64,000 nucleotides of DNA from Rubripirellula sp. Lineage in GTDB: Bacteria > Planctomycetota > Planctomycetia > Pirellulales > Pirellulaceae. Made by a program: the position numbers and the translations under genes. Each line of letters begins with the position of its first letter. The stretch's first letter is position 1. The stretch is from positions 175,682-239,681 of the forward strand of contig JAAXJB010000003.1 in assembly GCA_012270065.1 (NCBI GenBank). Reading direction: 5' to 3'. A model generated the notes under the pieces. That model was not told the DNA's origin and searched no databases. It saw nothing but the letters and a program-made list of their open reading frames with translations. Positions 24,996-35,790 of this stretch are shown here, piece by piece.

Positions 24996-26519
24996 ATGAA
25001 ATTTAGCAGTGACGAAATCGCCTCAGTCTTGCAAGAAGAGATTGAGCAGTTCGACAGCAAGATCGATGTTCGTGAAGTCGGTACCGTCCTTGAAGTTGGG
25101 GACGGTATTGCCCGCGTCTACGGACTCTCAGGTGTCATGGCCGGGGAGATGGTCGAGTTTCCTAACGGGGCGATTGGCCTCGCCTTCAACCTCGAAGAGA
25201 ATTCTGTCGGTGTGATCATTCTCGGAGACTACCTGACTATCCAGGAAGGCGATGAGGTGAAAGCACTGGGCACGCTGCTTTCGGTGCCCGCAGGCGATGC
25301 GGTCGTCGGACGCGTCCTCGATCCTCTGGGCAACCCTCTGGACGGCAAGGGACCAGTTCAAACGGATGTGACCCGGCCCGTTGAAATCATCGCGACGGGT
25401 GTGGCTGAACGCCAACCGGTCACCGAGCCGATGCAAACTGGCATCAAGGCGATTGACGCCATGACGCCGATCGGACGTGGGCAACGCGAATTGGTGATTG
25501 GTGACCGCAAGACTGGAAAGACTGCAATCGCGATTGATGCAATCCTCAACCAGAAAGGCAAGAACGTAAAATGCTTTTACGTTGCCATTGGCCAGAAGGA
25601 TTCTTCCGTCGCTGGCGTCGTCGACGCCTTGGAGCGATACGGAGCGATGGAATACACGACCGTCATCGTTGCTGGAGCATCATCGCCAGCTCCGCTGCAG
25701 TACGTTGCTCCCTATGCCGGTACGGCAATGGCAGAGCACTTCATGTTCAACGGTGGTCACTCACTCGTGGTTTACGATGACCTGTCCAAACAGGCGACCG
25801 CCTACCGGCAGATGAGCTTGCTGATGCGTCGTCCACCGGGACGCGAAGCCTATCCTGGAGACGTGTTCTACTGCCATAGTCGTCTTCTGGAGCGGTCTGC
25901 CAAACTGTCCGAAGCTCTGGGAAGCGGATCGATTACCAGTCTGCCCATCATTGAAACTTTGGAAGGGGAAGTTTCTGCGTACATTCCAACCAACGTGATT
26001 TCGATTACCGATGGCCAGATTTATCTGCAGCCCGACCTGTTCTTTGCGGGTATCCGGCCTGCGATGAATGCCGGCATCTCGGTTTCTCGCGTGGGTGGTG
26101 CCGCTCAGGTCAAGGCAATGAAGAAAGTTGCTGGTGGTCTGAGGCTCGACCTTGCAGCGTTCCGTGCCTTGGAGGCCTTTGCACAACTGGGAACGGACCT
26201 CGATGCCGCGACGCAGGCCCAACTGGATCGTGGTTACCGCATGGTGGAACTGCTGAAACAGCCACAATACCAGCCAATGAGTGTCACGGACCAGGTCCTC
26301 AGTCTTTACGCTGGCACCAAGGGATTCATCGATGATGTTCCAGTGAAAGCTGTTCAACAGTGGGAAGCCGATTTCCAACAGTTCGCTCGTGACAAATACA
26401 GCGATCTGATCGCCCTGCTGGATGAGAAACAGGACTTGAGCGATGACGTCGTCGAAAAGATCGAAGCTTGCATTGCGGAATTCAAGAGTGGCTACAAGCC
26501 CGTTGAGAGCGACCTGTAA
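24996..26519 (+). CDS. atpA: ATP synthase F1 subunit alpha
   Basis: 507 residues, normal family length. The P-loop is [13 protein letters not shown], preceded by the [17 protein letters not shown] region, with the catalytic-site Arg in the [24 protein letters not shown] segment and [14 protein letters not shown] further on. It forms the non-catalytic nucleotide-binding sites of the F1 hexamer. Confidence 0.98.
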   Translation: MKFSSDEIASVLQEEIEQFDSKIDVREVGTVLEVGDGIARVYGLSGVMAGEMVEFPNGAIGLAFNLEENSVGVIILGDYLTIQEGDEVKALGTLLSVPAGDAVVGRVLDPLGNPLDGKGPVQTDVTRPVEIIATGVAERQPVTEPMQTGIKAIDAMTPIGRGQRELVIGDRKTGKTAIAIDAILNQKGKNVKCFYVAIGQKDSSVAGVVDALERYGAMEYTTVIVAGASSPAPLQYVAPYAGTAMAEHFMFNGGHSLVVYDDLSKQATAYRQMSLLMRRPPGREAYPGDVFYCHSRLLERSAKLSEALGSGSITSLPIIETLEGEVSAYIPTNVISITDGQIYLQPDLFFAGIRPAMNAGISVSRVGGAAQVKAMKKVAGGLRLDLAAFRALEAFAQLGTDLDAATQAQLDRGYRMVELLKQPQYQPMSVTDQVLSLYAGTKGFIDDVPVKAVQQWEADFQQFARDKYSDLIALLDEKQDLSDDVVEKIEACIAEFKSGYKPVESDL

Positions 26520-26572
26520 ACCAGCGTGAATTTCACCTGCCCCGTTAACATTTGAAACCCGCCAACTGACTC

Positions 26573-27454
26573 ATGGCCAACGCCCGCGCACTCGATAAAC
26601 GACGAAAATCAATCCGGAACATCCGTAAAATCACACGGACGATGGAATTGATCGCCACAGCGCGCTACAAGAAAGCGATGGATCGCGCTGCAGCAGTCAC
26701 AGCTTACACGGATCGGCTTTCACAAATCGTGAACAGCCTCGCTGATTCGGGCACCGAAGTCCGACACCCGCTGCTGGAGCAGCGGGAGAATCCGCAAGCT
26801 GGACGCCTGCTGACGTTGAGCAGCAACCGTGGCCTTTGTGGTGGTTACAACGCAAGTGTCCTGAGAACGGCCGTCCCACACATCGAGCAGATGAAATCAG
26901 ACGTAACCAATCTGTCAGTCGACGTCAGCGGTAAACGTGGGATCAATGGCCTGAAATTCCGTGGAATTGAGCCGAACGATACCTACCAGCAATTTGAAGA
27001 TCAGCCCGCGTACGACGAGGTTGAGAAGATTGCATCGAAATATCTGGAGCTTTACGTCACCGGACAAATGGATCGGCTCGATGTGATCTACACGAAATTC
27101 ATCAGTACAAGTCGCCAGGAAGTAACAGTCGAAACGCTGCTACCCTTTGGCTCTTTGGATGATGGTTCAAGCGAGACCGCCGAAGCCACCAACACACAAT
27201 ACGAATTCCAACCGTCCGCTGAAAGCATCCTTGAAGAAGTGGTTCCGACAAGCTTCAAGGCAAAGCTTTTCAAGTGTTTCCTTGATTCTGCAGTCAGTGA
27301 GCAGGTAGCTCGAATGATCGCAATGAAGGGTGCCACAGAAAGCGCAGGGGACATGATCAAACAACTTTCCATGACCTACAATCGAGCTCGCCAGAGTCAA
27401 ATCACGGGCGAGATCATGGAAATCATTGGCGGTGTTGAAGCTTTGGAGGGCTAA
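26573..27454 (+). CDS. atpG: ATP synthase F1 subunit gamma
   Basis: 293 residues. The N-terminal helix ALDKRRKSIRNIRKITRTMELIA and the C-terminal helix MTYNRARQSQITGEIMEIIGG form the rotor coiled coil. LSSNRGLCGGYNASV is the hallmark gamma motif. The Glu/Asp-rich middle part carries a small insertion (FGSLDDGSSETAEATNTQYE). Confidence 0.97.
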   Translation: MANARALDKRRKSIRNIRKITRTMELIATARYKKAMDRAAAVTAYTDRLSQIVNSLADSGTEVRHPLLEQRENPQAGRLLTLSSNRGLCGGYNASVLRTAVPHIEQMKSDVTNLSVDVSGKRGINGLKFRGIEPNDTYQQFEDQPAYDEVEKIASKYLELYVTGQMDRLDVIYTKFISTSRQEVTVETLLPFGSLDDGSSETAEATNTQYEFQPSAESILEEVVPTSFKAKLFKCFLDSAVSEQVARMIAMKGATESAGDMIKQLSMTYNRARQSQITGEIMEIIGGVEALEG

Positions 27455-27513
27455 CCACCAACCTCAACCGTCATACCCATTGTCGTTCAATATTCACACA
27501 TCCAGTTAGCTAA

Positions 27514-28983
<1,470 letters not shown>

Positions 28984-28988
28984 AATTC

Positions 28989-29375
28989 ATGACACTTCGC
29001 TGTGTAGTTGTAACGCCCGAACGCACTGAACTGGACCGTGAGGCCGAGTACGTTTCGCTACCCATGTTTGATGGTGAGCTCGGCGTTTTGAGTGGACGTG
29101 CACCGCTGATCGGACGACTTGGTTTCGGGACGCTTCGCCTGCAAACTGCGGCGGGGCCGGAACGTTACTACGTTGATGGAGGTTTTGCCCATATCGAGGG
29201 TGATGTCATCAACATTCTGACTGGTCGGTCGATTCCAATCGACCTGATTGACCGCGACAAGGCACACGAAGATCTGGACGCAGCCTTGGCAATGTCTGGC
29301 GGAACACCCGAGGAAGCGCAAATAAGAGATACTGCTGTCCTTCGTGCCCGAGGGCAGCTACGGGCTTCCAGCTGA
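28989..29375 (+). CDS. atpC: ATP synthase F1 subunit epsilon
   Basis: 128 residues. The N-terminal beta sandwich is recognised from TLRCVVVTPERTELDREAEYVSLPMFDGELGVLSGRAPLIGRLGFGTLR. The C-terminal helices are short and Ala/Arg-rich. Last gene of the operon. Convergent with the lipid-transport genes; no clear intrinsic terminator follows, only small palindromes near 29493-29529. Confidence 0.95.
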   Translation: MTLRCVVVTPERTELDREAEYVSLPMFDGELGVLSGRAPLIGRLGFGTLRLQTAAGPERYYVDGGFAHIEGDVINILTGRSIPIDLIDRDKAHEDLDAALAMSGGTPEEAQIRDTAVLRARGQLRASS

Positions 29376-29492
29376 CATGCTTTCGCCCCGCATTGTGGGC
29401 CAGCCCCCGCCCAAGTTGAATTCCTGAATGCTGTATCACGTTAGACAGCGTCGGGATGCGATCTGGGCGGAAATGCCCCCAATTTCTTTGTG

Positions 29493-29529
29493 CTTGATTC
29501 AATCAAGACCTTCTGGCATACAGAATGCC
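29493..29529. repeat. Two small palindromes between convergent operons
   Basis: CTTGATT-C-AATCAAG (29493-29507) is a perfect 7-bp palindrome, and GGCAT-ACAGA-ATGCC (29515-29529) a 5-bp hairpin. They lie between the ends of atpC (+) and mlaD (-) and may together slow transcription from either side. No T-run. Confidence 0.35.
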
Positions 29530-29603
29530 CCGATCCTGTTGGCAACCTCAGCGGAAGAATCGGGAAAGTAGCAGACCATGTGCTGCCAATGGAGCGGAAC
29601 TCT

Positions 29604-30812
29604 CTATTTCAACCCCAGACCAGTCGGCCGCTTGGACAGAGCTCCGCGGACCCCCAGCTGCCGTGGATCCCGGGCAACTTTGTCGGTGAAGATGCGTACG
29701 TCATCCAGAATAGGACGGATCCGAGCCGTGGCGCTTTCGATGTTCTCCACGGATCGGCGAATTTTCCAGTACATCTCTTCGTCATCCAGAAGCATGCGAA
29801 CCGAACCATCCTTGTTGTTGAGGGCCTTGGTGAATCGGTCGACCTCGACCAGAGTGCTTTCCAGTCGCGACATGGTTCCGAGAACCTGACTGACGAGTTG
29901 ATCACCATGAGTGGCTAATGGCTCTGTGAACTGTTCTACATTCTGGATTGTTCTCTGAGCGCTGTTGACCGTATCAACAGCGGCAGCTCCGACTTTCTCA
30001 AACTCATTGCCCACACGTTCAAAACTCTCAAAAGTCCGCTTGGTCGATTCAAGCGTTGACTTGGCTTCTGAAAGCACACCCGGTAATTCGGACACCGACT
30101 TCTCGAGATTCTCACGCAGCACCGGGTTACCAACAATACCTCGGATATCAGCCATGGCACCATTGAACTCACCGAGCGCTTTTACCGCCTCATCGGCCAC
30201 CTGCTCAATTTTCGAATCCGTTCCGCCGACGACTTTCTCGACCCCGGTCGCGAGTTTGTTGATACTCTCAGCAGCAACAGCAATCGATGACCCAGCGTTG
30301 CGAATTGCCTCAAAAGTCTGCTGCAGGTCCGACTGCATTTCAAACAGGCTCTCCGAGTTCTGTCCTCCCGCGAAGTATTCACCATCAGCATAAGCCTGCT
30401 TCAGGTTTTCTTCATATTCCTCTGGCTTTACACCTTTGGCCCAGATTTTTCTAAGTTCATCGGGTTTCCCACGCACAAACTCAAGCTGTGCATCCCCTGT
30501 AACAAAATTTCCTGTGCCAATCCGGGGGATGTAGGAATGGGACACTGGTTTCGCAGCGTCCATCGCCAGTGTTACCAGCACGCCCCCCTCATCAAGCAGA
30601 CGAATACTCGAAACGCGTCCGATTCGGACACCATCGCGAACCACAGGTGTATTGGCTCCAATCCCTTCCGCAGAATCAAACCTTACGGACAAGGAATAAT
30701 CTCGCTGCAGAACACTTGGAAACGCGCCGAAAAGGAATGTCAAAATAATGCCGATTCCAATGGCTGAAATCACCAACACACCAACACCAAATCGTAGTCT
30801 GTTCTCATCCAT
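29604..30812 (-). CDS. mlaD: MlaD/MCE-domain substrate-binding protein of a lipid ABC transporter
   Basis: 402 residues. One N-terminal membrane helix (FGVGVLVISAIGIGIILTFLFGAF), the MCE domain (DYSLSVRFDSAEGIGANTPVVRDGVRIGRVSSIRLL) at ~40-115, then a long helical region (~165-370) of heptad-like repeats that could form a tunnel or coiled coil. MlaD hexamers on a MlaE/MlaF permease move phospholipids between inner and outer membranes. Third gene of the mlaE-mlaF-mlaD cluster, 32 nt after mlaF. No mlaC or mlaB homologue is adjacent. Confidence 0.9.
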   Translation of the reverse strand: MDENRLRFGVGVLVISAIGIGIILTFLFGAFPSVLQRDYSLSVRFDSAEGIGANTPVVRDGVRIGRVSSIRLLDEGGVLVTLAMDAAKPVSHSYIPRIGTGNFVTGDAQLEFVRGKPDELRKIWAKGVKPEEYEENLKQAYADGEYFAGGQNSESLFEMQSDLQQTFEAIRNAGSSIAVAAESINKLATGVEKVVGGTDSKIEQVADEAVKALGEFNGAMADIRGIVGNPVLRENLEKSVSELPGVLSEAKSTLESTKRTFESFERVGNEFEKVGAAAVDTVNSAQRTIQNVEQFTEPLATHGDQLVSQVLGTMSRLESTLVEVDRFTKALNNKDGSVRMLLDDEEMYWKIRRSVENIESATARIRPILDDVRIFTDKVARDPRQLGVRGALSKRPTGLGLK

Positions 30813-30844
30813 GATTCATTCTCACCAGGCTTACTATTAATCGA

Positions 30845-31738
30845 CTAGCCAGACAAACCGTGCGCCAACTCCATCAGTCGCTCACCAGCTTCTCCACGGA
30901 CAAACTGGCGAACACGCCGATCCTCGGCATGCTCAAGAGAACTCGGTGGTCCATCAAACACCACCTGCGATTCGTTGTCACCGAGACGCGAGCGTGGATA
31001 AAACATCAAGACACGATCGGCAACCTTCCGTGCCGTGTGCATATCATGAGTCACAACAACGCTGGTGACCGGATAACGGCGTCGCGTATCAAGAATCAAT
31101 TCGTTGATTACATCACTCATGATAGGATCCAACCCGGTTGTCGGCTCATCATAAACCACGACCTCGGGCTTCAGAATTAACGCACGCGCCAAGCCCACAC
31201 GCTTTCTCATCCCTCCGGACAACTCTGCTGGCCGCTTGTACGCCACATTCTTTGGCAGACCAACTTCAGCTAGATGTTGCATCACGCTCTCCTCAACAGC
31301 GGTCTCAGTGACAACCTCACTTTGACGCAGCGGAAATGCAACATTTTCATAAACAGACATGCTGTCGAAGAGTGCAGCGTTCTGAAAAACGAAGCCAAAC
31401 CTTCGCCGTGTCCGGGTCAGTTCGGCATAACCCATCTGGTGAATTCCCTCACCATCAAAAAAGATCTCCCCTCGCGTCGGCCGGACCAACCCGACAAGTG
31501 TTTTCATGAAGACGGTTTTACCACAACCACTCTCTCCAATGATCGCTAGAGTTTGACCGCGTGTAATCTGAAGCTCAATGTCCTGAAGCACAACCTGATC
31601 ATCAAAGACGACCGACACATGCCTGGCCTCAATGAGAGGTTGACCATCACTTGCTTGATCCGTTTCCCCAACTTTGAGACTCGAATCTTCCTGGTCCGGA
31701 ATCACTCCAGCGTCACTTTGTCTGGATTCTGCATTCAT
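30845..31738 (-). CDS. mlaF: MlaF-type ABC transporter ATP-binding protein
   Basis: 297 residues. Walker A GESGCGKTVF, ABC signature LSGGMRKRVGLARAL, Walker B VVVYDEPTTGLDP and switch His in VVTHDMHTA. The ISRQ-type lipid-importer layout (GEIFFDGEGIHQMGYAEL) matches MlaF/Ttg2A. The first ~30 residues are a polar extension. Its ATG overlaps the stop of the permease gene by 4 nt (ATGA). Confidence 0.95.
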   Translation of the reverse strand: MNAESRQSDAGVIPDQEDSSLKVGETDQASDGQPLIEARHVSVVFDDQVVLQDIELQITRGQTLAIIGESGCGKTVFMKTLVGLVRPTRGEIFFDGEGIHQMGYAELTRTRRRFGFVFQNAALFDSMSVYENVAFPLRQSEVVTETAVEESVMQHLAEVGLPKNVAYKRPAELSGGMRKRVGLARALILKPEVVVYDEPTTGLDPIMSDVINELILDTRRRYPVTSVVVTHDMHTARKVADRVLMFYPRSRLGDNESQVVFDGPPSSLEHAEDRRVRQFVRGEAGERLMELAHGLSG

Positions 31739-32643
31739 AGGAAAGAGGATCCGTTGGGGTAAATGGTGTAGTAGATCGAATTCATCACAATGGTCAGAAA
31801 CAGGTCTACGGCAAGAATGAGCACAAAAGAATAGACAAATGCGGTGGTTGCTGCTTTGCCAACACCCTCGGCTCCTGGTTCACAATGAAAACCACGGTAA
31901 CAACTCACGATCGCAATCGTCGAGCCAAAAAAGACGCTCTTGAAGATCCCGCTAAACAGGTCAAAACCCGTAACACCATCACGTGAGTGATTCAGATAGG
32001 CTGCGTGATCAATGCCCAAAATAATCACGCTGTAAAAGTAGCCGCCGACGATTCCCATGAAATCAGCCATGATCGTCAGTGATGGAATCAGCAGAATGCA
32101 TGCCAGAAAACGCGGCACAACCAGATAATGAATCGGATCGGCACCCATCGCTGTTAAAGCATCAATCTGTTCGGTGACTCTCATCGTTCCCAGAACCGCT
32201 GCCATTGCACCTCCCACTCGGCCAGCCAACATGGTCGCGGCCAGAACGGGCCCAAGCTCCTTCACGAGTGTGCTGTTGATAACCGCGCCCAAACGACTAT
32301 CGAGGCCAATCGCGTGAAACTGTGCATAGCTCTGAACGGCCAGAACCATTCCGATGAACGTACCGGTCAATGCAACCACAGGCAAACTCAGTGCGCCCAC
32401 CTGATAGAAATTCACCAACACGGTTCCCCGACATGGCAGCCGGGTAAACAACCACTTGAGCATGGCCCAGCTGAATAAAGTCATGTCACCAATCGTGGTG
32501 ATTCCATCAACGACTGCTGAACCCCACTGATTGACCCAACGGGCAAAAGGAGAGTCCGGCTTTGAGCTGGAAGAAAGTGAGTTTGCTGAATCAGACACTC
32601 GAAAGAGATCCCGGTCGCAATCTTCGTAAATACACAGACGCAA
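31735..32643 (-). CDS. mlaE: MlaE-type ABC transporter permease
   Basis: 302 residues from a TTG; a GTG at 32598 would remove 15 residues and is a plausible alternative. MlaE signatures: ALTGTFIGMVLAVQSYAQF, VKELGPVLAATMLAGRVGGAMAAVLGTMRVTEQIDALTAMG and IVSCYRGFHCEPGAEGVGKAAT. It forms the membrane channel with MlaF and MlaD. First gene of the cluster. Confidence 0.94.
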   Translation of the reverse strand: MRLCIYEDCDRDLFRVSDSANSLSSSSKPDSPFARWVNQWGSAVVDGITTIGDMTLFSWAMLKWLFTRLPCRGTVLVNFYQVGALSLPVVALTGTFIGMVLAVQSYAQFHAIGLDSRLGAVINSTLVKELGPVLAATMLAGRVGGAMAAVLGTMRVTEQIDALTAMGADPIHYLVVPRFLACILLIPSLTIMADFMGIVGGYFYSVIILGIDHAAYLNHSRDGVTGFDLFSGIFKSVFFGSTIAIVSCYRGFHCEPGAEGVGKAATTAFVYSFVLILAVDLFLTIVMNSIYYTIYPNGSSFL

Positions 32644-32914
32644 CCGTTTGTATCGGTCAGTGCGACCTTGATGATTAGCTGAACCGGAGGGCCGCCAACA
32701 AATTGAAAGCTAGCAAAGCCCCTTTTTCCTGAAATCGACGATCGCGCGTCAGTCTCAGATGGATTTCCCAGCCAGACGCTTACTCGATGCTGAAGTCAAG
32801 CTTGGCGACCAGTTCGCAGTTCTGCAGCAGTTTCGACAAATCCAGCAAGATGCGTCGATTAGCGTCGATGAGATGCGTGGCAATGCGGGTCACGAGTCTC
32901 GACTGGCACATGGC

Positions 32915-34345
32915 TCAAGCAAATTGCAGTCGAGGATCATCCAGCCCCAATCGTTTCATCTTTTTGTAAAGAGTTGTCCGATTGATATCCAAGGCATCTG
33001 CAGTTGATGCCCGATTCCAATTGTGCAGTCTCAACGCCTGAAGAATGATTTCGCGTTCGGGTCCCTCAAGAGCTTCTCGAAGGGTCTTCCCGTGGATTTC
33101 ACCCTGCGTTGTCGTCGTTTGCAGGGGCAGTGTTTGAGGAACGGTTCCGAGGAGATCCGGATTGGTACGCCCAGTGATTTCCGGCGGCAAGTCCTCCATG
33201 GTCAACTTCTCGTTTCGCGACAGCAGAACTGCTCTCTCAACGACATTTTCCAACTGCCGCACATTACCCGGCCAAGCGTAGCTTTGAAGCGCGGAAATGG
33301 CTGCTGAATCAAAACCCTCCCCCTGACGCTCACAGGTTTCAGACGCCTCTCGGAGAAAATGATCCACAAGCAATGGAATGTCACCAACCCGTTCCCGCAA
33401 CGACGGCAGGACGATATTGACAACATTGATGCGATAAAACAAATCCTGGCGAAAATCTCCATCGGCGACTGACTTTGCCAGATCTTCATTGGTCGCAAGG
33501 ATGACCCGAGTATCAACAGATTCCGTGACGTTGCCCCCCAGAGGCTCGAATTGGAACTCCTGAAGAACTCGTAGAAGTTTTACTTGCATGGCCGGTGTAG
33601 CCGTTGCGATTTCATCGAGGAACAGCGTTCCTCCATCAGCCAACTTGAACTTGCCCGCTTTATCATGGTTGGCGCCCGTGAACGCGCCGGAAACGTGCCC
33701 AAAAAGCTCGCTTTCCAGCAAAGTGTCAGGCAGAGCACCACAAGCAACTTCAACAAACGGCCCGCTTCGACGCGAACTTCGGGCGTGAATGGCTCGAGCA
33801 ATCATGCTTTTCCCGGTGCCATTTTCCCCAGTAATCAGGACTGATGCTTTGGCATCAGCAACGCTATCGATGACATCGAATATCTTCAGCATCCGATAGT
33901 CATGACTGAGAATGTTCTCCAAGCCACTGCGACGATCAAGCTGCTCTCGCAGCAGAGCATTTTCTTTGGAAATCTGACTTTGGGCGACAGCGCGCTGGAT
34001 GGCCAGCGTCAACTCATCATCGATGATCGGCTTGGTTAGCAAATCAAAAGCCCCCGCTCGCACTGCTTGTACAGCCGTCTCTGGTGTCGCGTAACCGGTG
34101 ACGACCAAAACTGACGAATCGGGGTAGTTCTTGCTGGTGTAAGAGATCAACTCGAAACCATCTTCAGTCTCCAGACGGAGATCTGTAATCACAAGATCGA
34201 AGCTACCTCGCTGAAGAGCAGCCTTGGCTTCCGCGATGGTCGCGGCCGTTTCCACCTCATGAGACATATCCCGCAGCCAGTAAGCCATGGACTCAACCAG
34301 ATGGCGATCATCATCAACCAGAAGAATCGAAGCGGAATCAGGCAT
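32915..34345 (-). CDS. Sigma-54-dependent response regulator (NtrC family)
   Basis: 476 residues from the ATG at 34345 (an earlier ATG at 34423 adds 26 residues without homology). Receiver domain ([13 protein letters not shown], phospho-acceptor Asp in DLVITDLRL, Lys in LLTKPI), AAA+ domain with Walker [11 protein letters not shown] and the sigma-54-contacting loop SGAFTGA, arginine-finger region and a Fis-type HTH ([22 protein letters not shown]). It should activate sigma-54 promoters when phosphorylated. No histidine kinase gene is adjacent, so it is an orphan in this window. Confidence 0.93.
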   Translation of the reverse strand: MPDSASILLVDDDRHLVESMAYWLRDMSHEVETAATIAEAKAALQRGSFDLVITDLRLETEDGFELISYTSKNYPDSSVLVVTGYATPETAVQAVRAGAFDLLTKPIIDDELTLAIQRAVAQSQISKENALLREQLDRRSGLENILSHDYRMLKIFDVIDSVADAKASVLITGENGTGKSMIARAIHARSSRRSGPFVEVACGALPDTLLESELFGHVSGAFTGANHDKAGKFKLADGGTLFLDEIATATPAMQVKLLRVLQEFQFEPLGGNVTESVDTRVILATNEDLAKSVADGDFRQDLFYRINVVNIVLPSLRERVGDIPLLVDHFLREASETCERQGEGFDSAAISALQSYAWPGNVRQLENVVERAVLLSRNEKLTMEDLPPEITGRTNPDLLGTVPQTLPLQTTTTQGEIHGKTLREALEGPEREIILQALRLHNWNRASTADALDINRTTLYKKMKRLGLDDPRLQFA

Positions 34346-34558
34346 GGCAGAATCGTGGTGGACTTGGCACTCGGAAGCAGCAGGCTGCGTGTCAACCAGC
34401 AGCCTTCGCGAGTTTCGATCCATCTCAAAAGCAAACGGAAACAGAACTTCGCTTAAGATTCTCTAGGTCACGAATTGGCGATGGTCAACAAAGGAGTCTC
34501 GAACACCTTCTTATCGATGAAAAACCCACACCCCTAATCTGACATTTCCAATACCCCC

Positions 34559-34580
34559 ACAAGTGTATGTAACCACTTGT
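34559..34580. promoter_or_regulatory. Operator-like palindrome between divergent regulator genes
   Basis: ACAAGTG (34559-34565) and CACTTGT (34574-34580) are perfect 7-bp arms around an 8-nt spacer, the layout expected for a dimeric DNA-binding protein. It lies 214 nt upstream of the sigma-54 regulator start. Confidence 0.5.
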
Positions 34581-34915
34581 CACAAAACACTTTACGAATA
34601 AATCCACCTTGCGGACTCCGGCTGCTTCTGGCACACTTCCGAGCATCCTTGTGGCTCAGGCTGCCAGGAATCGTGTAAGCTGAAGCGAGAGCTTGATGCT
34701 TAGCACACGGGGTACCTTCAAGAACGACTCAGTCTTTCCAACTTGGAAGGCGGCAACTCTCTGTTGCTCACGGTGCTTCTTGGGATTGAGAGTGGGACCG
34801 TTCGGTTCCAAGGCTCGAAACCAGGCGTGCATGCAGGGGCAACAATGCGGCACAGCTATCGGGAACTTCTTGAATCAGCAAGGTATCTGGCGTTTTAACA
34901 CGCACGGGGAGGTAT

Positions 34916-34944
34916 TCAACAGATTCAAATAAACCCGTTATGAT
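34916..34944 (+). promoter_or_regulatory. Candidate sigma-70-type promoter of the LuxR-type regulator
   Basis: TCAACA (34916-34921), a 17-nt spacer, and TATGAT (34939-34944, five of six to the -10 consensus). The start of transcription would be near 34951, leaving a very short leader before the GTG at 34962. Confidence 0.4.
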
Positions 34945-34961
34945 GTGAGGGGCTGTGTTCC

Positions 34962-35603
34962 GTGTCTTGGAATGTATTAATCGTCGATGATCATGAGGTA
35001 GCACGCGTTGGGGTAAGCTGGCTTCTCGATAGCCCTCCTTTTCAAGTTGCAGGCTCTGTGTCGACGGCATTAGAGGCTATGCAGTGCCTCGAAGAATGCT
35101 CCATCGATCTTGTTCTGCTTGATCTACGTCTGTCCGATGGAAGTGGATTGAAACTGCTGGAAGATATCCGCAGGTTACATCCGGATATTCCCGTAGTCGT
35201 TTTCAGTGCCTACGAGAACCCAACCTACATTGCACGGGCTGCGGCACTGGGTGCTGCTGACTATCTGTTGAAAAACATCCCATCAAAGACACTTCTCGAC
35301 ACTTTGCGTCACATTGTGAGTGGCAATGCAGCGGATCCAGAAAGCCTCTTGTGTCTCATTCAGAAAACGATGCAGGAAACAGTTGACGTACGAATGTTAC
35401 CGTCAGATTTCCCGTTGACGGCCCGTGAGGCTCAAGTGCTGCGTCATATCGCTTTGGGGCTGAGCAATAAAGAAATTGCAAAATCGCTTTGCATCAGCAT
35501 TGAAACCGTCAAAGAGCACGTCCAGCACGTACTCCGAAAAACCAATTCGGCAGATCGGACTGATGCAGCGGTTCGAGCAATCAAGTCCGGAATCATGGCC
35601 TGA
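34962..35603 (+). CDS. NarL/LuxR-type response regulator
   Basis: 213 residues from a GTG. Receiver domain (VLIVDDHEVARVGV, Asp in LVLLDLRLSDGSG, Ser and Lys of the switch in VVFSAYENPTYIARAAALGAADYLLKNI) and a C-terminal LuxR HTH (LTAREAQVLRHIALGLSNKEIAKSLCISIETVKEHVQHVLRK). No kinase gene is adjacent. Divergent from the sigma-54 regulator across a 616-nt region. Confidence 0.93.
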   Translation: MSWNVLIVDDHEVARVGVSWLLDSPPFQVAGSVSTALEAMQCLEECSIDLVLLDLRLSDGSGLKLLEDIRRLHPDIPVVVFSAYENPTYIARAAALGAADYLLKNIPSKTLLDTLRHIVSGNAADPESLLCLIQKTMQETVDVRMLPSDFPLTAREAQVLRHIALGLSNKEIAKSLCISIETVKEHVQHVLRKTNSADRTDAAVRAIKSGIMA

Positions 35604-35790
35604 GGCGTCAAAGCGTCGGAAAGCCCGGTGAGATCAAATCGCCGCACGAACCAATCCGAGAGACCTCAACCAGAGAAACTGCAGTCGCATGCTTTTCTGG
35701 TGGTTCAACAGAGCAGCACGCGTTTTCTCAGTGTCAAACTCTCTCACGCGGTTCCTGTCGGCTCACTGCTTCAACTGCCAATCTCCCGAG

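Larger units (their letters stand above)
34346..34961. other. 616-nt regulatory region between two divergent response-regulator genes
   Basis: It contains a 7-8-7 palindrome and a promoter-like pair (listed separately). Small open frames on both strands (for example 34693-34932 +) lack any recognisable domain. A hairpin-like stretch near 34675-34715 (GTGTAAGC paired with GCTTAGCAC, one bulge) was seen but is weak. Confidence 0.5.

Noticed and set aside
34656..34932. Two small open frames on opposite strands between the regulators
   Set aside because: They overlap each other, lack domains and lie in a probable regulatory region.
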